From JBMNOI01 sp050942995 (GTDB taxonomy: Bacteria; Chloroflexota; Anaerolineae; UBA1429): a stretch of DNA of 7,792 nucleotides. The notes beneath the pieces are model-generated. The model was not told where the DNA came from. It did not search any database and saw nothing but the letters and a program-made list of their open reading frames with translations. Of the stretch, positions 1 through 7,154 are shown one piece after another. Position 1 is the first letter of the stretch; each line of letters opens with the position of its first letter. The position numbers and the translations under genes were made by a program. The stretch lies in assembly GCA_050942995.1 (NCBI GenBank), contig JBMNOI010000154.1, forward strand, positions 1-7,792, in the 5' to 3' direction.

Positions 1-1092
1 CGCGATGTGGAGCTCAATCCCGAGACCTATACCATCACGGTGGAGTACTATGAGCGCGGCGGCAACGCCCGCATCGGCGTGGGATGGGATCTGTTGGCGG
101 CCCATACACCGACGCCGACGCGTACCCGGACGCCGGTGCCTCCGACGGCCACGCCGACGCGTACCCGGACACCGGTGCCTCCGACGGCCACGCCGACGCG
201 TACCCGGACACCGGTGCCTCCGACGCCGACACCGACCGCTACAGTGACGCGCACGATGACGGCGACGCAGCAACCGACGGTGACCGCCACCCTGACAGGG
301 ATTGCCGAGACGGCGACGGCTACGGCGACGGAGACGGCGGTGGCTACGGCCACGGAGACACCCACACTCACTCCGACCGAGACGCCAACGGCGACGGCTA
401 CGCCGTCGCTCGAGCCGACCGAGACGCCGACGGCGACGACTACACCGTCGCTCGAACCGACTGAGACGCCGACGACTACACCGTCGCTCGAGCCGACCGA
501 GACGCCGACGGCGACGACTACACCGTCGCTCGAGCCGACCGAGACGCCGACGGCGACGACTACACCGTCGCTCACGCCGACCGAGACACTAACGGGGACC
601 GTCACGGTGACGGCCACGGCGACGCCGACGGGGACGCTCACGCCATCGGCAATGTGGACGGCCGAGTTCTATATCGGGCGCGATCTGGAGGGCACGCCGG
701 TGTTAACCGAGACGGTGGCGGCCATCGCCTATGACTGGGACGAGATGGTACCGCCCGAGATCGTGTCGGAGGAGGGCTTCTCGGTGCGATGGAGCCTGCA
801 CAAGACGTTATCGGAGGGGATCCATACTGTCGATGTGCAGGCGCGGGGTGGTGTGCGCTTGTGGCTGGATGATGATCTCCTTATCGACAGCTGGGATGAC
901 GAGGCGGTGAACGAGACGCTGCAACAGACCGTTACCGCCGGAACGTACGATATCGTGGTCGAGTATCGTAGCCTGCCGGAAGAGACGGGAGAGCCGGGCG
1001 AGATCACCGTTGGCTGGGCAGAGCCCCTGGGTCGCCCGGCATCGCGGCGGTGGATCTTTCCCCGGCCGCTCCGGCTCTTCTTCAGGCGATAA
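1..1092 (+). CDS. Secreted PA14-domain protein with long Thr/Pro-rich linker (5' partial)
   Basis: The reading frame is open from the first base, so the gene begins upstream; 363 codons are visible before TAA. Codons 1-31 (YTITVEYYERGG, then IGVGW) look like the last strands of a first PA14 domain. Codons ~33-217 are a Thr/Pro/Ala/Glu linker of the kind that joins domains in exported Chloroflexota proteins. Codons ~218-343 form a second PA14-like domain: FSVRW, GVRLWLDDDLLIDSW, then AGTYDIVVEY and ITVGW at its end. PA14 domains are beta-barrels that generally bind glycans on cell-surface or secreted proteins, so an extracellular carbohydrate-binding or adhesion role is inferred. The tail after codon 343 is short and Arg-rich (PRPLRLFFRR), with no sorting signal such as LPXTG. 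The signal peptide and any catalytic domain would lie outside the window. The PA14 and linker assignment is confident; the function is not known. Confidence 0.88.
   Translation, partial: RDVELNPETYTITVEYYERGGNARIGVGWDLLAAHTPTPTRTRTPVPPTATPTRTRTPVPPTATPTRTRTPVPPTPTPTATVTRTMTATQQPTVTATLTGIAETATATATETAVATATETPTLTPTETPTATATPSLEPTETPTATTTPSLEPTETPTTTPSLEPTETPTATTTPSLEPTETPTATTTPSLTPTETLTGTVTVTATATPTGTLTPSAMWTAEFYIGRDLEGTPVLTETVAAIAYDWDEMVPPEIVSEEGFSVRWSLHKTLSEGIHTVDVQARGGVRLWLDDDLLIDSWDDEAVNETLQQTVTAGTYDIVVEYRSLPEETGEPGEITVGWAEPLGRPASRRWIFPRPLRLFFRR
112..228 (+). repeat. Three tandem 39-bp in-frame repeats in the PA14 protein linker
   Basis: Three adjacent copies begin at 112, 151 and 190. Each starts ACGCCGACGCGTACCCGG and encodes TPTRTRTPVPPTA. 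Copies differ by very few bases (for example GACGCC versus GACACC), so duplication is recent or homogenised. The unit is a multiple of three, so copy number can change without breaking the frame. This is a coding minisatellite and not a CRISPR array: there are no spacers. Confidence 0.9.
367..612 (+). repeat. 42-bp in-frame coding repeats in the PA14 protein linker
   Basis: Units start at 367, 409, 451, 487, 529 and 571. The core unit encodes SLEPTETPTATTTP with minor changes. The copy at 451 is only 36 bp, having lost exactly two codons, and the copies at 487 and 529 are nearly identical in DNA. The first and last copies have diverged (LTPTET in place of LEPTET), the usual pattern of an array growing in the middle. 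All length changes keep the frame, which argues that the linker is translated and under selection for being open. Confidence 0.88.
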
Positions 1093-1128
1093 GATCGGGA
1101 CGAGATGCCTGCATAGCATTGTCGTAGG

Positions 1129-1162
1129 GGGCGCTGAGGATTTTCCTCAGCGCTCGTTTTTT
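1129..1162 (+). terminator. Rho-independent terminator after the PA14 gene
   Basis: A perfect 10-bp stem, GCGCTGAGGA (1131-1140) with TCCTCAGCGC (1144-1153), closes on a TTT loop. It can be extended by two pairs, and is followed by CG and a run of six T (1157-1162). It lies about 40 bases after the PA14 stop codon. Confidence 0.9.
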
Positions 1163-1256
1163 CAGAGCGCCGCTATTGGCCGAAAGAGAATGATTGAGTA
1201 GCAAAGAAAGCAGGCAAAGGCGTCTTTGAGTGGCTCTGTCATTTTTTCACAAATGA

Positions 1257-1286
1257 TTGACGGAATAGCCCGTTATGTTGTAAAAT
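1257..1286 (+). promoter_or_regulatory. Candidate sigma70 promoter for the SPFH-like membrane protein gene
   Basis: A TTGACG -35 hexamer (1257-1262) and a TAAAAT -10 hexamer (1281-1286) are separated by 18 bp, in an AT-rich stretch that stands out from the GC-rich genes. A start near 1293 would give a leader of about 125 bases before the ATG at 1418. The rest of the 1093-1417 gap holds the terminator upstream and no other gene I can support. Confidence 0.6.
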
Positions 1287-1404
1287 CATATACAGCTCGG
1301 CATAACATAATCGAATAACATTGAATGAGCGCATGGCCATCGATCCGTATGGCTTTTTCGCACTATTTGGGAGAAAAAAGCCACCAGACTGCCCGGAACG
1401 ACAC

Positions 1405-1409
1405 AGGAG
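1405..1409 (+). promoter_or_regulatory. Shine-Dalgarno AGGAG that sets the start at 1418
   Basis: AGGAG lies 8 bases before the ATG at 1418. The in-frame ATG at 1325 would add 31 residues with no hydrophobic or family-like character and has no purine-rich site before it, so 1418 is preferred. Confidence 0.75.
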
Positions 1410-1417
1410 ATGACCAG

Positions 1418-2374
1418 ATGGACGCTCATTTCAAGGTGACGCTCACGGCATTTCTGATCATCGTATTGGGGGTGCAGGCCGGCATAGCCCTGGGATATGT
1501 GGGGATGGGCCTGCTACTGGGTATTATCGTCGGGATACCCTACGCCGTAACACGCATGAAGGATAGCTTGCGTGGGTTCATCCTGGCGGCTCTGGTGTTG
1601 CAGATCGGACTTGCATTCTTTGTCCTCGGGTTTGGACCCTCTCTGGTCGTATTGCTGACCGCTTTTCTGGCCTTTGCCGTCGCCACCCTGCCCATGCACG
1701 ATCTGTATGGCTGCACCGAGTCAGAGTCGCTGATTAGACATCTGCGTATGGTGTTGGGACCGAAAGGATACCAGATGGTGCAGAACGGCGAGATCATCAT
1801 CCCAGAGGATGGTGAGCCCAAAGACGGCCCCTGCTATACTCTGATCGGGCCGGGAAACGCCGTGACGTTTATATGTGGCGCCCAAGAAACACGCATCTCG
1901 GGACCGGGCACCTTCTGGACGGCCCCCTGGGAGCGTATGCAGCGGGTGTACGACCTGAACCCCCGGCAAGAATCCCTCGTCTACGACGATGTATTGACCC
2001 ATGATATGCGATCCGCCCGTGTCGAGATCGATGTGATCTATGGCATCGACATCTCTGAAGCGGCCCGGCGCGGTGACCGGCCGCTGAACGAGCGTGAGAT
2101 AAGGATCTTGAGGCGCATCGACGATAACGTGCACGAGTGGGAGGCCACCACCCGCAGCGCTATCGAGCGGGGGGTGCGTCTGGCCATCGGCCAGAAGCAG
2201 CTCAATGAGCTACTGAGTTCCGGCGACTTTGAGTCGTTGGAGCGCCACATTCTGAGCTCGGCCAACCACAAGCTGCGCGTGTGGGATATTCGCCTTAGCA
2301 TCGTCATCGTTCGGGATATCCAGCCCAAGATGCATCTGATCGACAGGGAGTCTCCACAGCGACAGGCGGTGTGA
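1418..2374 (+). CDS. Four-TM membrane protein with SPFH/Band 7-like domain
   Basis: The protein has 318 residues from the ATG at 1418. Hydrophobic segments lie at about 6-22, 24-43, 52-71 and 74-92, giving four membrane spans in the first 95 residues. The remainder is soluble. Residues ~140-304 resemble an SPFH (stomatin/prohibitin/flotillin) domain: LIGPGNAV at 142-149; YDLNPRQE followed by LTHDMRSARVEIDVIYGID, the conserved strand in which a 'new' residue set is modified; a helical stretch ATTRSAIERGVRLAIG; then HILSSANHKLRVWDIRLSIVIVRDIQP, the usual end of such domains. SPFH proteins oligomerise on membranes and organise microdomains or protease complexes; that role is inferred here. Family members commonly have one N-terminal hairpin or TM followed by a long coiled coil. 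This one has four TMs and ends soon after the domain. It has its own promoter and is convergent with the dehydrogenase gene. Confidence 0.82.
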   Translation: MDAHFKVTLTAFLIIVLGVQAGIALGYVGMGLLLGIIVGIPYAVTRMKDSLRGFILAALVLQIGLAFFVLGFGPSLVVLLTAFLAFAVATLPMHDLYGCTESESLIRHLRMVLGPKGYQMVQNGEIIIPEDGEPKDGPCYTLIGPGNAVTFICGAQETRISGPGTFWTAPWERMQRVYDLNPRQESLVYDDVLTHDMRSARVEIDVIYGIDISEAARRGDRPLNEREIRILRRIDDNVHEWEATTRSAIERGVRLAIGQKQLNELLSSGDFESLERHILSSANHKLRVWDIRLSIVIVRDIQPKMHLIDRESPQRQAV

Positions 2375-2404
2375 GGTGATTCGCCGATGAGGTCTCCCGG
2401 GCAT

Positions 2405-2430
2405 TTTGACGGGCCGGTTGGCCCGTTAAG
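2405..2430. terminator. GC-rich hairpin between convergent genes (possible bidirectional terminator)
   Basis: GACGGGCC (2408-2415) pairs with GGCCCGTT (2420-2427) around a GGTT loop. Flanking TT/AA bases extend the stem to about 10 bp, with one G-T pair. It sits 31 bases after the SPFH stop and 44 bases beyond the dehydrogenase stop. Neither side has a true T run (TTTT precedes it, TTAAG follows), so termination is plausible from position and stem strength only. Confidence 0.4.
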
Positions 2431-2473
2431 AGCCACGAACCTTTGCGCGGCGCTGAACGAGTTGATGAGGCGA

Positions 2474-3943
2474 TCAGGGTGCGCCCTCATGGGTTAGGTA
2501 TACCGTCTTGGTGCGGGTATAGAACTCGATCGCCGCGTCTCCCTGCTCTTTGAAGGTGTTGGCGCTGGATTGCCTGAATCCGCCAAAGGGGGCGTGCGGC
2601 ACCACCCCCGTGGTGGATTGATTGATCTTGACCACTCCGGCGTCTACGGCCCGGGCAAAGGCCATGGCACGGCTCAGATCGTTGGTGACGATGCCGGCGG
2701 CCAGGCCGTAACCCGTCGCGTTGGCCAGGGCGATGGCATCGTCCAGGTTTCGCGCCCGTAGAACGCCCACTACCGGGCCGAATATCTCTTCCTGAGCGAT
2801 ACGCATGTTGTGCTCGACGCGGTCGAACAGCACCGGACGAACAAAGTAGCCGCCATCCGACGTCGCCGAATGCCCTCCGTCGGGCGTCTGCCCGACCAGC
2901 AATTCCGCGCCCTCTTTGATCCCCACGCGCACATATTCCAGATCCTGCATCATCTGATCCCGGCTGACGGCGGGACCCATCTGAACGTGGGGCTCCAGCC
3001 CGTCGCCCACCTCCAGTGACTGCGCGGCGCGGGCCATGGCGTCGACAAAACGGTCTGCGATACTCTCCTGCACGATGATGCGGCTGGTGGCCGTGCACGA
3101 CTGGCCGGTGAGGCCGTAGCCTCCCCTGACGGCCAGCGTGACCGCCAGATCCAGATCGGCGTCGTCCAGCACGACCAGGGCGTTCTTGCCGCCCATCTCG
3201 AGCTGTACGCGGGCCATGTGGCCGGTGGCGTGGCTGTACAGATCGCGCCCCACGGCATAAGAGCCGGTAAAGCTCACCGCGGCCACATCGGGATGAGAGG
3301 CCAGCGCGTCGCCCACCACCGCACCCGATCCGGTGACAACGTTAATGACGCCCGGTGGCAGGCCGGCGTCGACCAGCGCTTCGACCAGCAGCAACGCGCT
3401 ATGGGGCGCGTACGAGGCCGGCTTGAGCACCACCGTGTTGCCATAGACCAGCGCGGGGGCGATCTTCCAGGCCGGAATGGCGATGGGGAAATTCCACGGG
3501 GTGATGGCGACGACCACACCCAGCGGCTCGCGTCGGGTGTAGATCATCTCGTTTTGCGCGGTGGCGGGCAATACATCCCCGCTCATGCGCAGCCCCTCAC
3601 CACCATAGTAGCGCAGGATGTCGCGGGTCCGCGATACTTCGCCGCGCGCCTCGGCCAGCGTCTTGCCCTCCTCTCGCGTGAGAGCGGTGGCTATCTCTTC
3701 CAATCGGTGGGTGATGATCTCGGCGGCGCGATACAGGATCTCGCCACGGGCAGGGGGCGGGGTGCTCGCCCAGGCGGGAAACGCTTCGGATGCCGCCTCG
3801 ACGGCACGACGGGCATCCTCGGCGGTGGACGCCGGAAAAGTGCCCAACCGATCGGTGGGACGAGCGGGGTTATGCGTCTCGAATATGGCGCCGTCGGCTG
3901 CATCGACCCAACGGCCGCCGATGAAGTTGTGATAGGTCTCCAT
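2474..3943 (-). CDS. NAD(P)-dependent aldehyde dehydrogenase, resembling alpha-ketoglutaric semialdehyde dehydrogenases
   Basis: The protein has 489 residues, the usual length for the ALDH superfamily, and is complete. All key residues are visible: N151 in TPWNFP, K174 in VVLKPA, the FTGS cofactor loop at 225-228, general base E249 in LEMGGKN, nucleophile C283 in GQSCTATSR, and E386 in EEIFGPV. The C-terminal half (INQSTTGVVPHAPFGG, then SSANTFKEQG and FYTRTKTVYL) resembles 2,5-dioxopentanoate (alpha-ketoglutaric semialdehyde) dehydrogenases of the GucD/YcbD type. These act at the end of sugar-acid (glucarate, galactarate, pentose) breakdown. That substrate is inferred from memory of the family; succinate semialdehyde or another aldehyde is possible. 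The start is set by AGGAG at 3951-3955, 7 bases before ATG. No sugar-acid genes are nearby, so context does not settle the substrate. Confidence 0.92.
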   Translation of the reverse strand: METYHNFIGGRWVDAADGAIFETHNPARPTDRLGTFPASTAEDARRAVEAASEAFPAWASTPPPARGEILYRAAEIITHRLEEIATALTREEGKTLAEARGEVSRTRDILRYYGGEGLRMSGDVLPATAQNEMIYTRREPLGVVVAITPWNFPIAIPAWKIAPALVYGNTVVLKPASYAPHSALLLVEALVDAGLPPGVINVVTGSGAVVGDALASHPDVAAVSFTGSYAVGRDLYSHATGHMARVQLEMGGKNALVVLDDADLDLAVTLAVRGGYGLTGQSCTATSRIIVQESIADRFVDAMARAAQSLEVGDGLEPHVQMGPAVSRDQMMQDLEYVRVGIKEGAELLVGQTPDGGHSATSDGGYFVRPVLFDRVEHNMRIAQEEIFGPVVGVLRARNLDDAIALANATGYGLAAGIVTNDLSRAMAFARAVDAGVVKINQSTTGVVPHAPFGGFRQSSANTFKEQGDAAIEFYTRTKTVYLTHEGAP

Positions 3944-4058
3944 GGCTAAACTCCTATCGATGAAACTTGCTCATGTGGATCGGGTGACCCGGCATCCTGC
4001 AGAGGGCGGGTCGCCGCGTGGCGGGGGAATGCATGAGGAGGATGACGCGGATATCCTT

Positions 4059-4088
4059 ATTCTACAGCCGTCGCGTCGGTGAGGGCAA
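4059..4088 (-). promoter_or_regulatory. Candidate promoter for the aldehyde dehydrogenase gene
   Basis: On the minus strand, TTGCCC (4083-4088) and TAGAAT (4059-4064) are 18 bp apart, pointing at the dehydrogenase. The leader would be about 110 bases. It contains a hairpin: 3984-3991 pairs with 4007-4014 over 8 bp with one G-T pair and a 15-base loop. That hairpin could be an operator or RNA element or simply chance in GC-rich DNA. Confidence 0.4.
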
Positions 4089-4112
4089 GCGTATCGGGCT
4101 TTGAGGTGGCGA

Positions 4113-4151
4113 GGGGCCGCTCGCGAATGGCCCCTGCAGGATTGCCCTGCA
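4113..4151 (-). terminator. Pair of small hairpins after the phosphatidyltransferase gene
   Basis: Just beyond the stop of the minus-strand gene ending at 4164 are two adjacent hairpins: TGCAGG/CCTGCA (4135-4140 with 4146-4151, 5-base loop) and GGGGCC/GGCCCC (4113-4118 with 4129-4134, 10-base loop). There is no T run, so this would be a weak or Rho-assisted terminator at best. The position is right; the sequence is not diagnostic. Confidence 0.3.
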
Positions 4152-4163
4152 AGAATCGAGGGC

Positions 4164-4727
4164 TCAACTCTCGGGGATGGTGGATTGCGCACTGCTGCGC
4201 TCACGAGCGGCGCGGGATAGCCAGACCACGCGGTTGACCAGGGAAGCGACACCGACGATGGCGAGGGCGGCGGGCACGCCGCGGCAAACGAGTTCATGCG
4301 GCCATATCAGCGTTACCCCGATGCAGGCAAAGAGAAACACGCCGTAGTATTTGCCTGTGGGATCGTGAACCGGTCCGTCGCGTCGTGAAGTGAGAAGGAA
4401 CTGAGCAAACATGGCGAGGATGATGAACAGCGCCCAGAGTGGATAGAGGCCCGAGATGACAAAGGCCGCAAAGGATGCGACGACAAAGACAAAATCGGCC
4501 AGCGCATCGGACCATGCGCCCAGAAAGGGCCGACCGCCCCAGCGCCTGCCCACGCGGCCGTCCAGGGCGTCGGTGACGAGGGCGACGGCCAGTGCGACGA
4601 GGGGCCAGAGCCCTCTATGGTAGAGATAGCCGGCGACGAACAGCGGGGCAGCGGCGAGGCGCAGGGCGATCAATAGAGATCCCGTCACTGAGCCCAGGCG
4701 CTCGCCGTGCAGAGTGTCCTTTTGCAT
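4164..4727 (-). CDS. CDP-alcohol phosphatidyltransferase family membrane protein
   Basis: The protein has 187 residues with about six hydrophobic segments (roughly 14-33, 40-52, 77-95, 97-112, 128-145, 151-168). The family signature D-x2-D-G-x2-A-R-x8-G-x3-D-x3-D is present as D53, D56, G57, R61, G70, D74 and D78 with exact spacing. The one departure is G60 where alanine is usual. The four aspartates bind the divalent metal and the CDP-linked lipid donor, so catalysis is expected to be intact. The family transfers a phosphatidyl group from a CDP-activated lipid to an alcohol (glycerol-3-phosphate, inositol phosphate, serine and others) in phospholipid synthesis; the acceptor cannot be told from sequence. 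The start lies 8 bases after the stop of the flavodoxin-like gene without a clear SD of its own, so the two are probably co-transcribed and translationally coupled. Confidence 0.85.
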   Translation of the reverse strand: MQKDTLHGERLGSVTGSLLIALRLAAAPLFVAGYLYHRGLWPLVALAVALVTDALDGRVGRRWGGRPFLGAWSDALADFVFVVASFAAFVISGLYPLWALFIILAMFAQFLLTSRRDGPVHDPTGKYYGVFLFACIGVTLIWPHELVCRGVPAALAIVGVASLVNRVVWLSRAARERSSAQSTIPES

Positions 4728-4735
4728 GCGACGAT

Positions 4736-5614
4736 CTATAATCCGGGCCGGGTGATGGGGGCTGACGCAGGGGGGCTGCCGGCCGCTGTGCCTCCGGTCG
4801 GCATGTCGATAGCGGCCGCCTCTCGCGCCATGATCTCATCCAGGTCGTTTGTGCCGTATGCGCGCGCGTTATTCCGAACGCGCAGGGGCAGGGAGCGGAT
4901 GACCCGGCCGTTCAGGGCGCTGACCAGTCGCTCCATCGACTCGACCGCGTGCTGAGGGGCGCCCATCGCCGAGACGATCAGGACGACGGGACGGTTGCGC
5001 AGATCGCCCACATCGCGGAGGTAGTGCCTCATCCGATCTGAGGGGGCCCATTCATACGTCGGGGTGCCCAGAACCAGCAGGTCGTAACACTTGAGGCGGG
5101 TGGGGGTATGCTGACCGATGGTGCCCACATCCACCCGCCAGCCGTTGGCGGCCAGGGCCCTGGCAAAGGCCGTATTGGCGCGATGCTGCAGGCTGCTGCG
5201 GCCGGGATGATAGATCACCAGGGCTCGGGCGGTTGCGTCGGGATTCAGGGTCTGGATCGGTTCCGCAGCCTCTTTGTTTACATAAACCCGAAGACCGGCG
5301 TTCCAGGCCGGCAGATAGACGGCCAGCGTCACACCGATGGCCAGCCAGGTCTGCCCGAATTGCTCCGAGCTGCCGCGACCAAAGAGCAATGTCAGAACGA
5401 GGGTGACGGCCGACAGGATGGCGGAGAGCCTGGGCAGTGCGGGCAGGCTCTGAATCGCCAGGGTGATCAAAAAGGCCGCCGGTATGGACAAGAGGATGGC
5501 GGCGCTGCGATGTTCGGCGCTGACGAGCAGGGCCGCCAGCCCGGCGGCGATGGTGACGATCAGAATCGCCCCGATCAAGATGGGGCCGGCCCCTCTGCGC
5601 GTGGATTCGCTCAT
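4736..5614 (-). CDS. Membrane-anchored flavodoxin-like protein
   Basis: The protein has 292 residues. The N-terminal ~110 residues hold four hydrophobic segments (about 11-31, 37-56, 62-78, 88-105). Residues ~130-245 form a flavodoxin-like fold: ALVIYHPGRSS (131-141) at the place of the first strand and FMN-phosphate loop; YDLLVLGTPTYEWAPS (177-192), the typical strand plus flavin-contacting loop with aromatic residues; and PVVLIVSAMGAP (209-220), a further core strand. A redox role with FMN at the inner membrane face is inferred, possibly passing electrons to a membrane partner; the loop is not the textbook T/S-x-T-G-x-T, so FMN binding is unproven. The start at 5614 is chosen for GGAGG 6 bases upstream. 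Reading from 5773 adds 53 residues without an SD. A Pro/Ala/Gly-rich tail follows residue 270. The gene is followed at 8 bases by the phosphatidyltransferase gene. Confidence 0.78.
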   Translation of the reverse strand: MSESTRRGAGPILIGAILIVTIAAGLAALLVSAEHRSAAILLSIPAAFLITLAIQSLPALPRLSAILSAVTLVLTLLFGRGSSEQFGQTWLAIGVTLAVYLPAWNAGLRVYVNKEAAEPIQTLNPDATARALVIYHPGRSSLQHRANTAFARALAANGWRVDVGTIGQHTPTRLKCYDLLVLGTPTYEWAPSDRMRHYLRDVGDLRNRPVVLIVSAMGAPQHAVESMERLVSALNGRVIRSLPLRVRNNARAYGTNDLDEIMAREAAAIDMPTGGTAAGSPPASAPITRPGL

Positions 5615-5865
5615 TTTGACCCTCCCGATTCTCATAGCGGGTAGCAGCGAATTCGGCGATACTCGATCGACGCACACTGCGCTTTTCGCACATGATTGGG
5701 CGCCCTGCAAGGGCCGGATATCAAAGTGGGGCGCTCCTGCGGCTATTTTAGCAGAGGTCGAGCTGGAGCGCATCCGCCATATGCCGGAGGATACGCCTGG
5801 CCGGTTGGGAAGGTTGGCTCGATAACCGGGTTGGCACCATGGCGCAGGGCGCGACCGGTGCCCGA
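5615..5865 (-). other. Intergenic region between methyltransferase and flavodoxin-like gene
   Basis: This 251-bp gap holds no gene I can support. On the minus strand there is a TAAAAT -10-like hexamer at 5745-5750 but no good -35 at the right distance. A small hairpin, GCCCT/AGGGC (5702-5706 with 5710-5714), lies close by. The gap is long enough for a separate promoter for the flavodoxin-like operon. Confidence 0.35.
5621..5625 (-). promoter_or_regulatory. Shine-Dalgarno GGAGG that sets the flavodoxin-like gene start
   Basis: On the minus strand GGGAGGG (5620-5626) contains GGAGG 6 bases before ATG 5612-5614. The other in-frame ATGs at 5633-5635 and 5771-5773 lack such a site. Confidence 0.75.
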
Positions 5866-6634
5866 TCAGAAGGGCATCTTGTGAGAGTAGGCGACGAGTT
5901 GCAGCTCCTTATAGGTGTCCGGATTCCCGTCATAGTCGCTGTATGTTGCAAGGAGGGTCATGCCCCGCTCCGCCAGGATGTCTCGCAGTTCGTCCTTGCG
6001 GTAAAGCCTGACGCTCGAGTCGGGCCGCATCGCCGGAGGCGGCTCTGCCGGCTTGCCGAAGGGGATATCCCATCCGGCGTAGAGCATTCGTTTCGTCTCG
6101 TGATCCCATGCGAAATCGGCCAGTGCGAGGGCTTTGGTTCCGATCTCCCAATGTCGCTTGGGGAAACAGATCTCGGCGTGCTCCCGATTGCAGACATCCA
6201 TCAGGTGTTTCCCCTCCGGGCCTGAGCGCCGCCGAGATCCGGTCAAAGATCCTGAGGTTCTCCTCATCGTTCTCCAGATAGCCGATGGCGCCATCGGCCA
6301 GGTTGAGGACGACATCAAACTCTTGCTCAAACTGGATGTCTCTGATGTCGGCGCAGATAAACTCGGCCGACAGGCCGCCGCGTCTCGCCGTCTCGGCGAC
6401 ATCCTGAACGTAAGCGGGCGTAATGTCCACGCCCACCACGCGGAATCCCCGCTCGGCGAGGGCGAGGCTGTGCCGCCCAAAGCCGCAGGCCAGATCGAGA
6501 ACTCGTTCCGAGCCATCCAGGTTCATCGTCCGAATGAGAAAATCGATTTGTTTGGCCGTCTCTTCCACCCAGGACATCTCTTTGATATCGAGGGTCCAGA
6601 TGCGCCTGTACCAGTCCGGTTGGATTTCGTTCAT
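5866..6634 (-). pseudogene. Class I SAM-dependent methyltransferase gene with a single-base frameshift
   Basis: From ATG 6632-6634, with AAGGAG at 6646-6651 (11 bases upstream), the frame gives 141 family-like residues. These include motif I VLDLACGFGRHSLALAERGF (45-64) with VVGVD ending at acidic D70, ADIRDI (95-100) and FDVVLNLADGAIGYL (106-120). After LRPGG the frame turns to Arg-rich nonsense and stops at 5930. The true continuation, KHLMDVCNREHAEICFPKRHW to AYSHKMPF, lies in another frame and stops at 5866. Removing one G from the GGGG run (plus-strand CCCC 6211-6214) joins both halves into one 255-residue protein with the expected LRPGGKHLMDV junction. The lost C-terminal half would carry the last strands of the fold and the substrate region, so the truncated 234-residue product is probably inactive. 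The cause may be mutation or a sequencing error. The substrate cannot be told from sequence. Confidence 0.82.
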
Positions 6635-7154
6635 CTGGTATTGCGCTCCTTACAAGCGGGTGTCCCTCTGGCTCGTACGGCGGGTGCCGTTTAGTGATGA
6701 TCTACCCATCCGACCGAGCGCATGATGGCACAGACCATGGGCCGCTCTACCTGTGTGATATACGGCAAACTATGCAACCCAACGATCGTCGAGGGCACAG
6801 CGTATCATTATTGACGATCAGAAGGTACGTTGCAATGATAACGGCGAGGTTACGACACGTCAATCGGCACAAAACATCGGGTTTGTCGAGCCCTGTGCCC
6901 CCACGCTCGGCGCCGTTCGATAGATCGACCCACTCTGGCACGTGGCTGCCTCTGAAGAGTCGGCAGAGTGACGTTGACGGTGAGTGAACGACGCATTACA
7001 CTGCCGGATATCGGGGGATGGAGCGGAATGTGCGCCCTGCCTGAGGCGGCGACAAGGAATGGCAACGCTCGCCGGTGACGATCGCGGACACATGGATACG
7101 GATGGCATGATCGCAGATCGGAGAATGTGCAGGGCGCCCGTCTCCGGCGTGGCA
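6635..7154. other. Long stretch without a supportable gene
   Basis: Several overlapping open frames exist on both strands, but none has a convincing start site, family motif or normal residue make-up (those on the minus strand are Arg-rich). The stretch probably contains the upstream region of the methyltransferase gene, though I find no strong promoter for it. A 9-bp inverted repeat (GCGCCCTGC at 7032-7040, GCAGGGCGC at 7129-7137) is noted. I see no tRNA or other RNA gene. Confidence 0.5.

Noticed and set aside
112..612. Tandem repeats resembling a CRISPR array
   Set aside because: Units are directly adjacent without unique spacers and encode a regular protein linker in frame.
48..641. 197-residue minus-strand ORF rich in Val, Gly, Ser
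   Set aside because: It is the mirror of the Thr/Pro repeat linker; GC-rich repeats keep all frames open. No start signal and no family character.
1325..1417. Upstream ATG extending the SPFH-like protein by 31 residues
   Set aside because: No Shine-Dalgarno, while ATG 1418 has AGGAG at 8 bases and starts directly before the first TM.
3218..3949. 243-residue plus-strand ORF
   Set aside because: Lies wholly antisense to the well-supported aldehyde dehydrogenase, with Gly/Arg/Gln-rich shadow composition.
5052..5693. 213-residue minus-strand ORF
   Set aside because: Arg/Gly-rich out-of-frame shadow of the flavodoxin-like gene; no motifs.
5930..6220. Programmed frameshifting in the methyltransferase gene
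   Set aside because: No slippery heptamer, no stop or rare codon at the shift and no evident stimulatory structure; a +1-base lesion in a G run is simpler.
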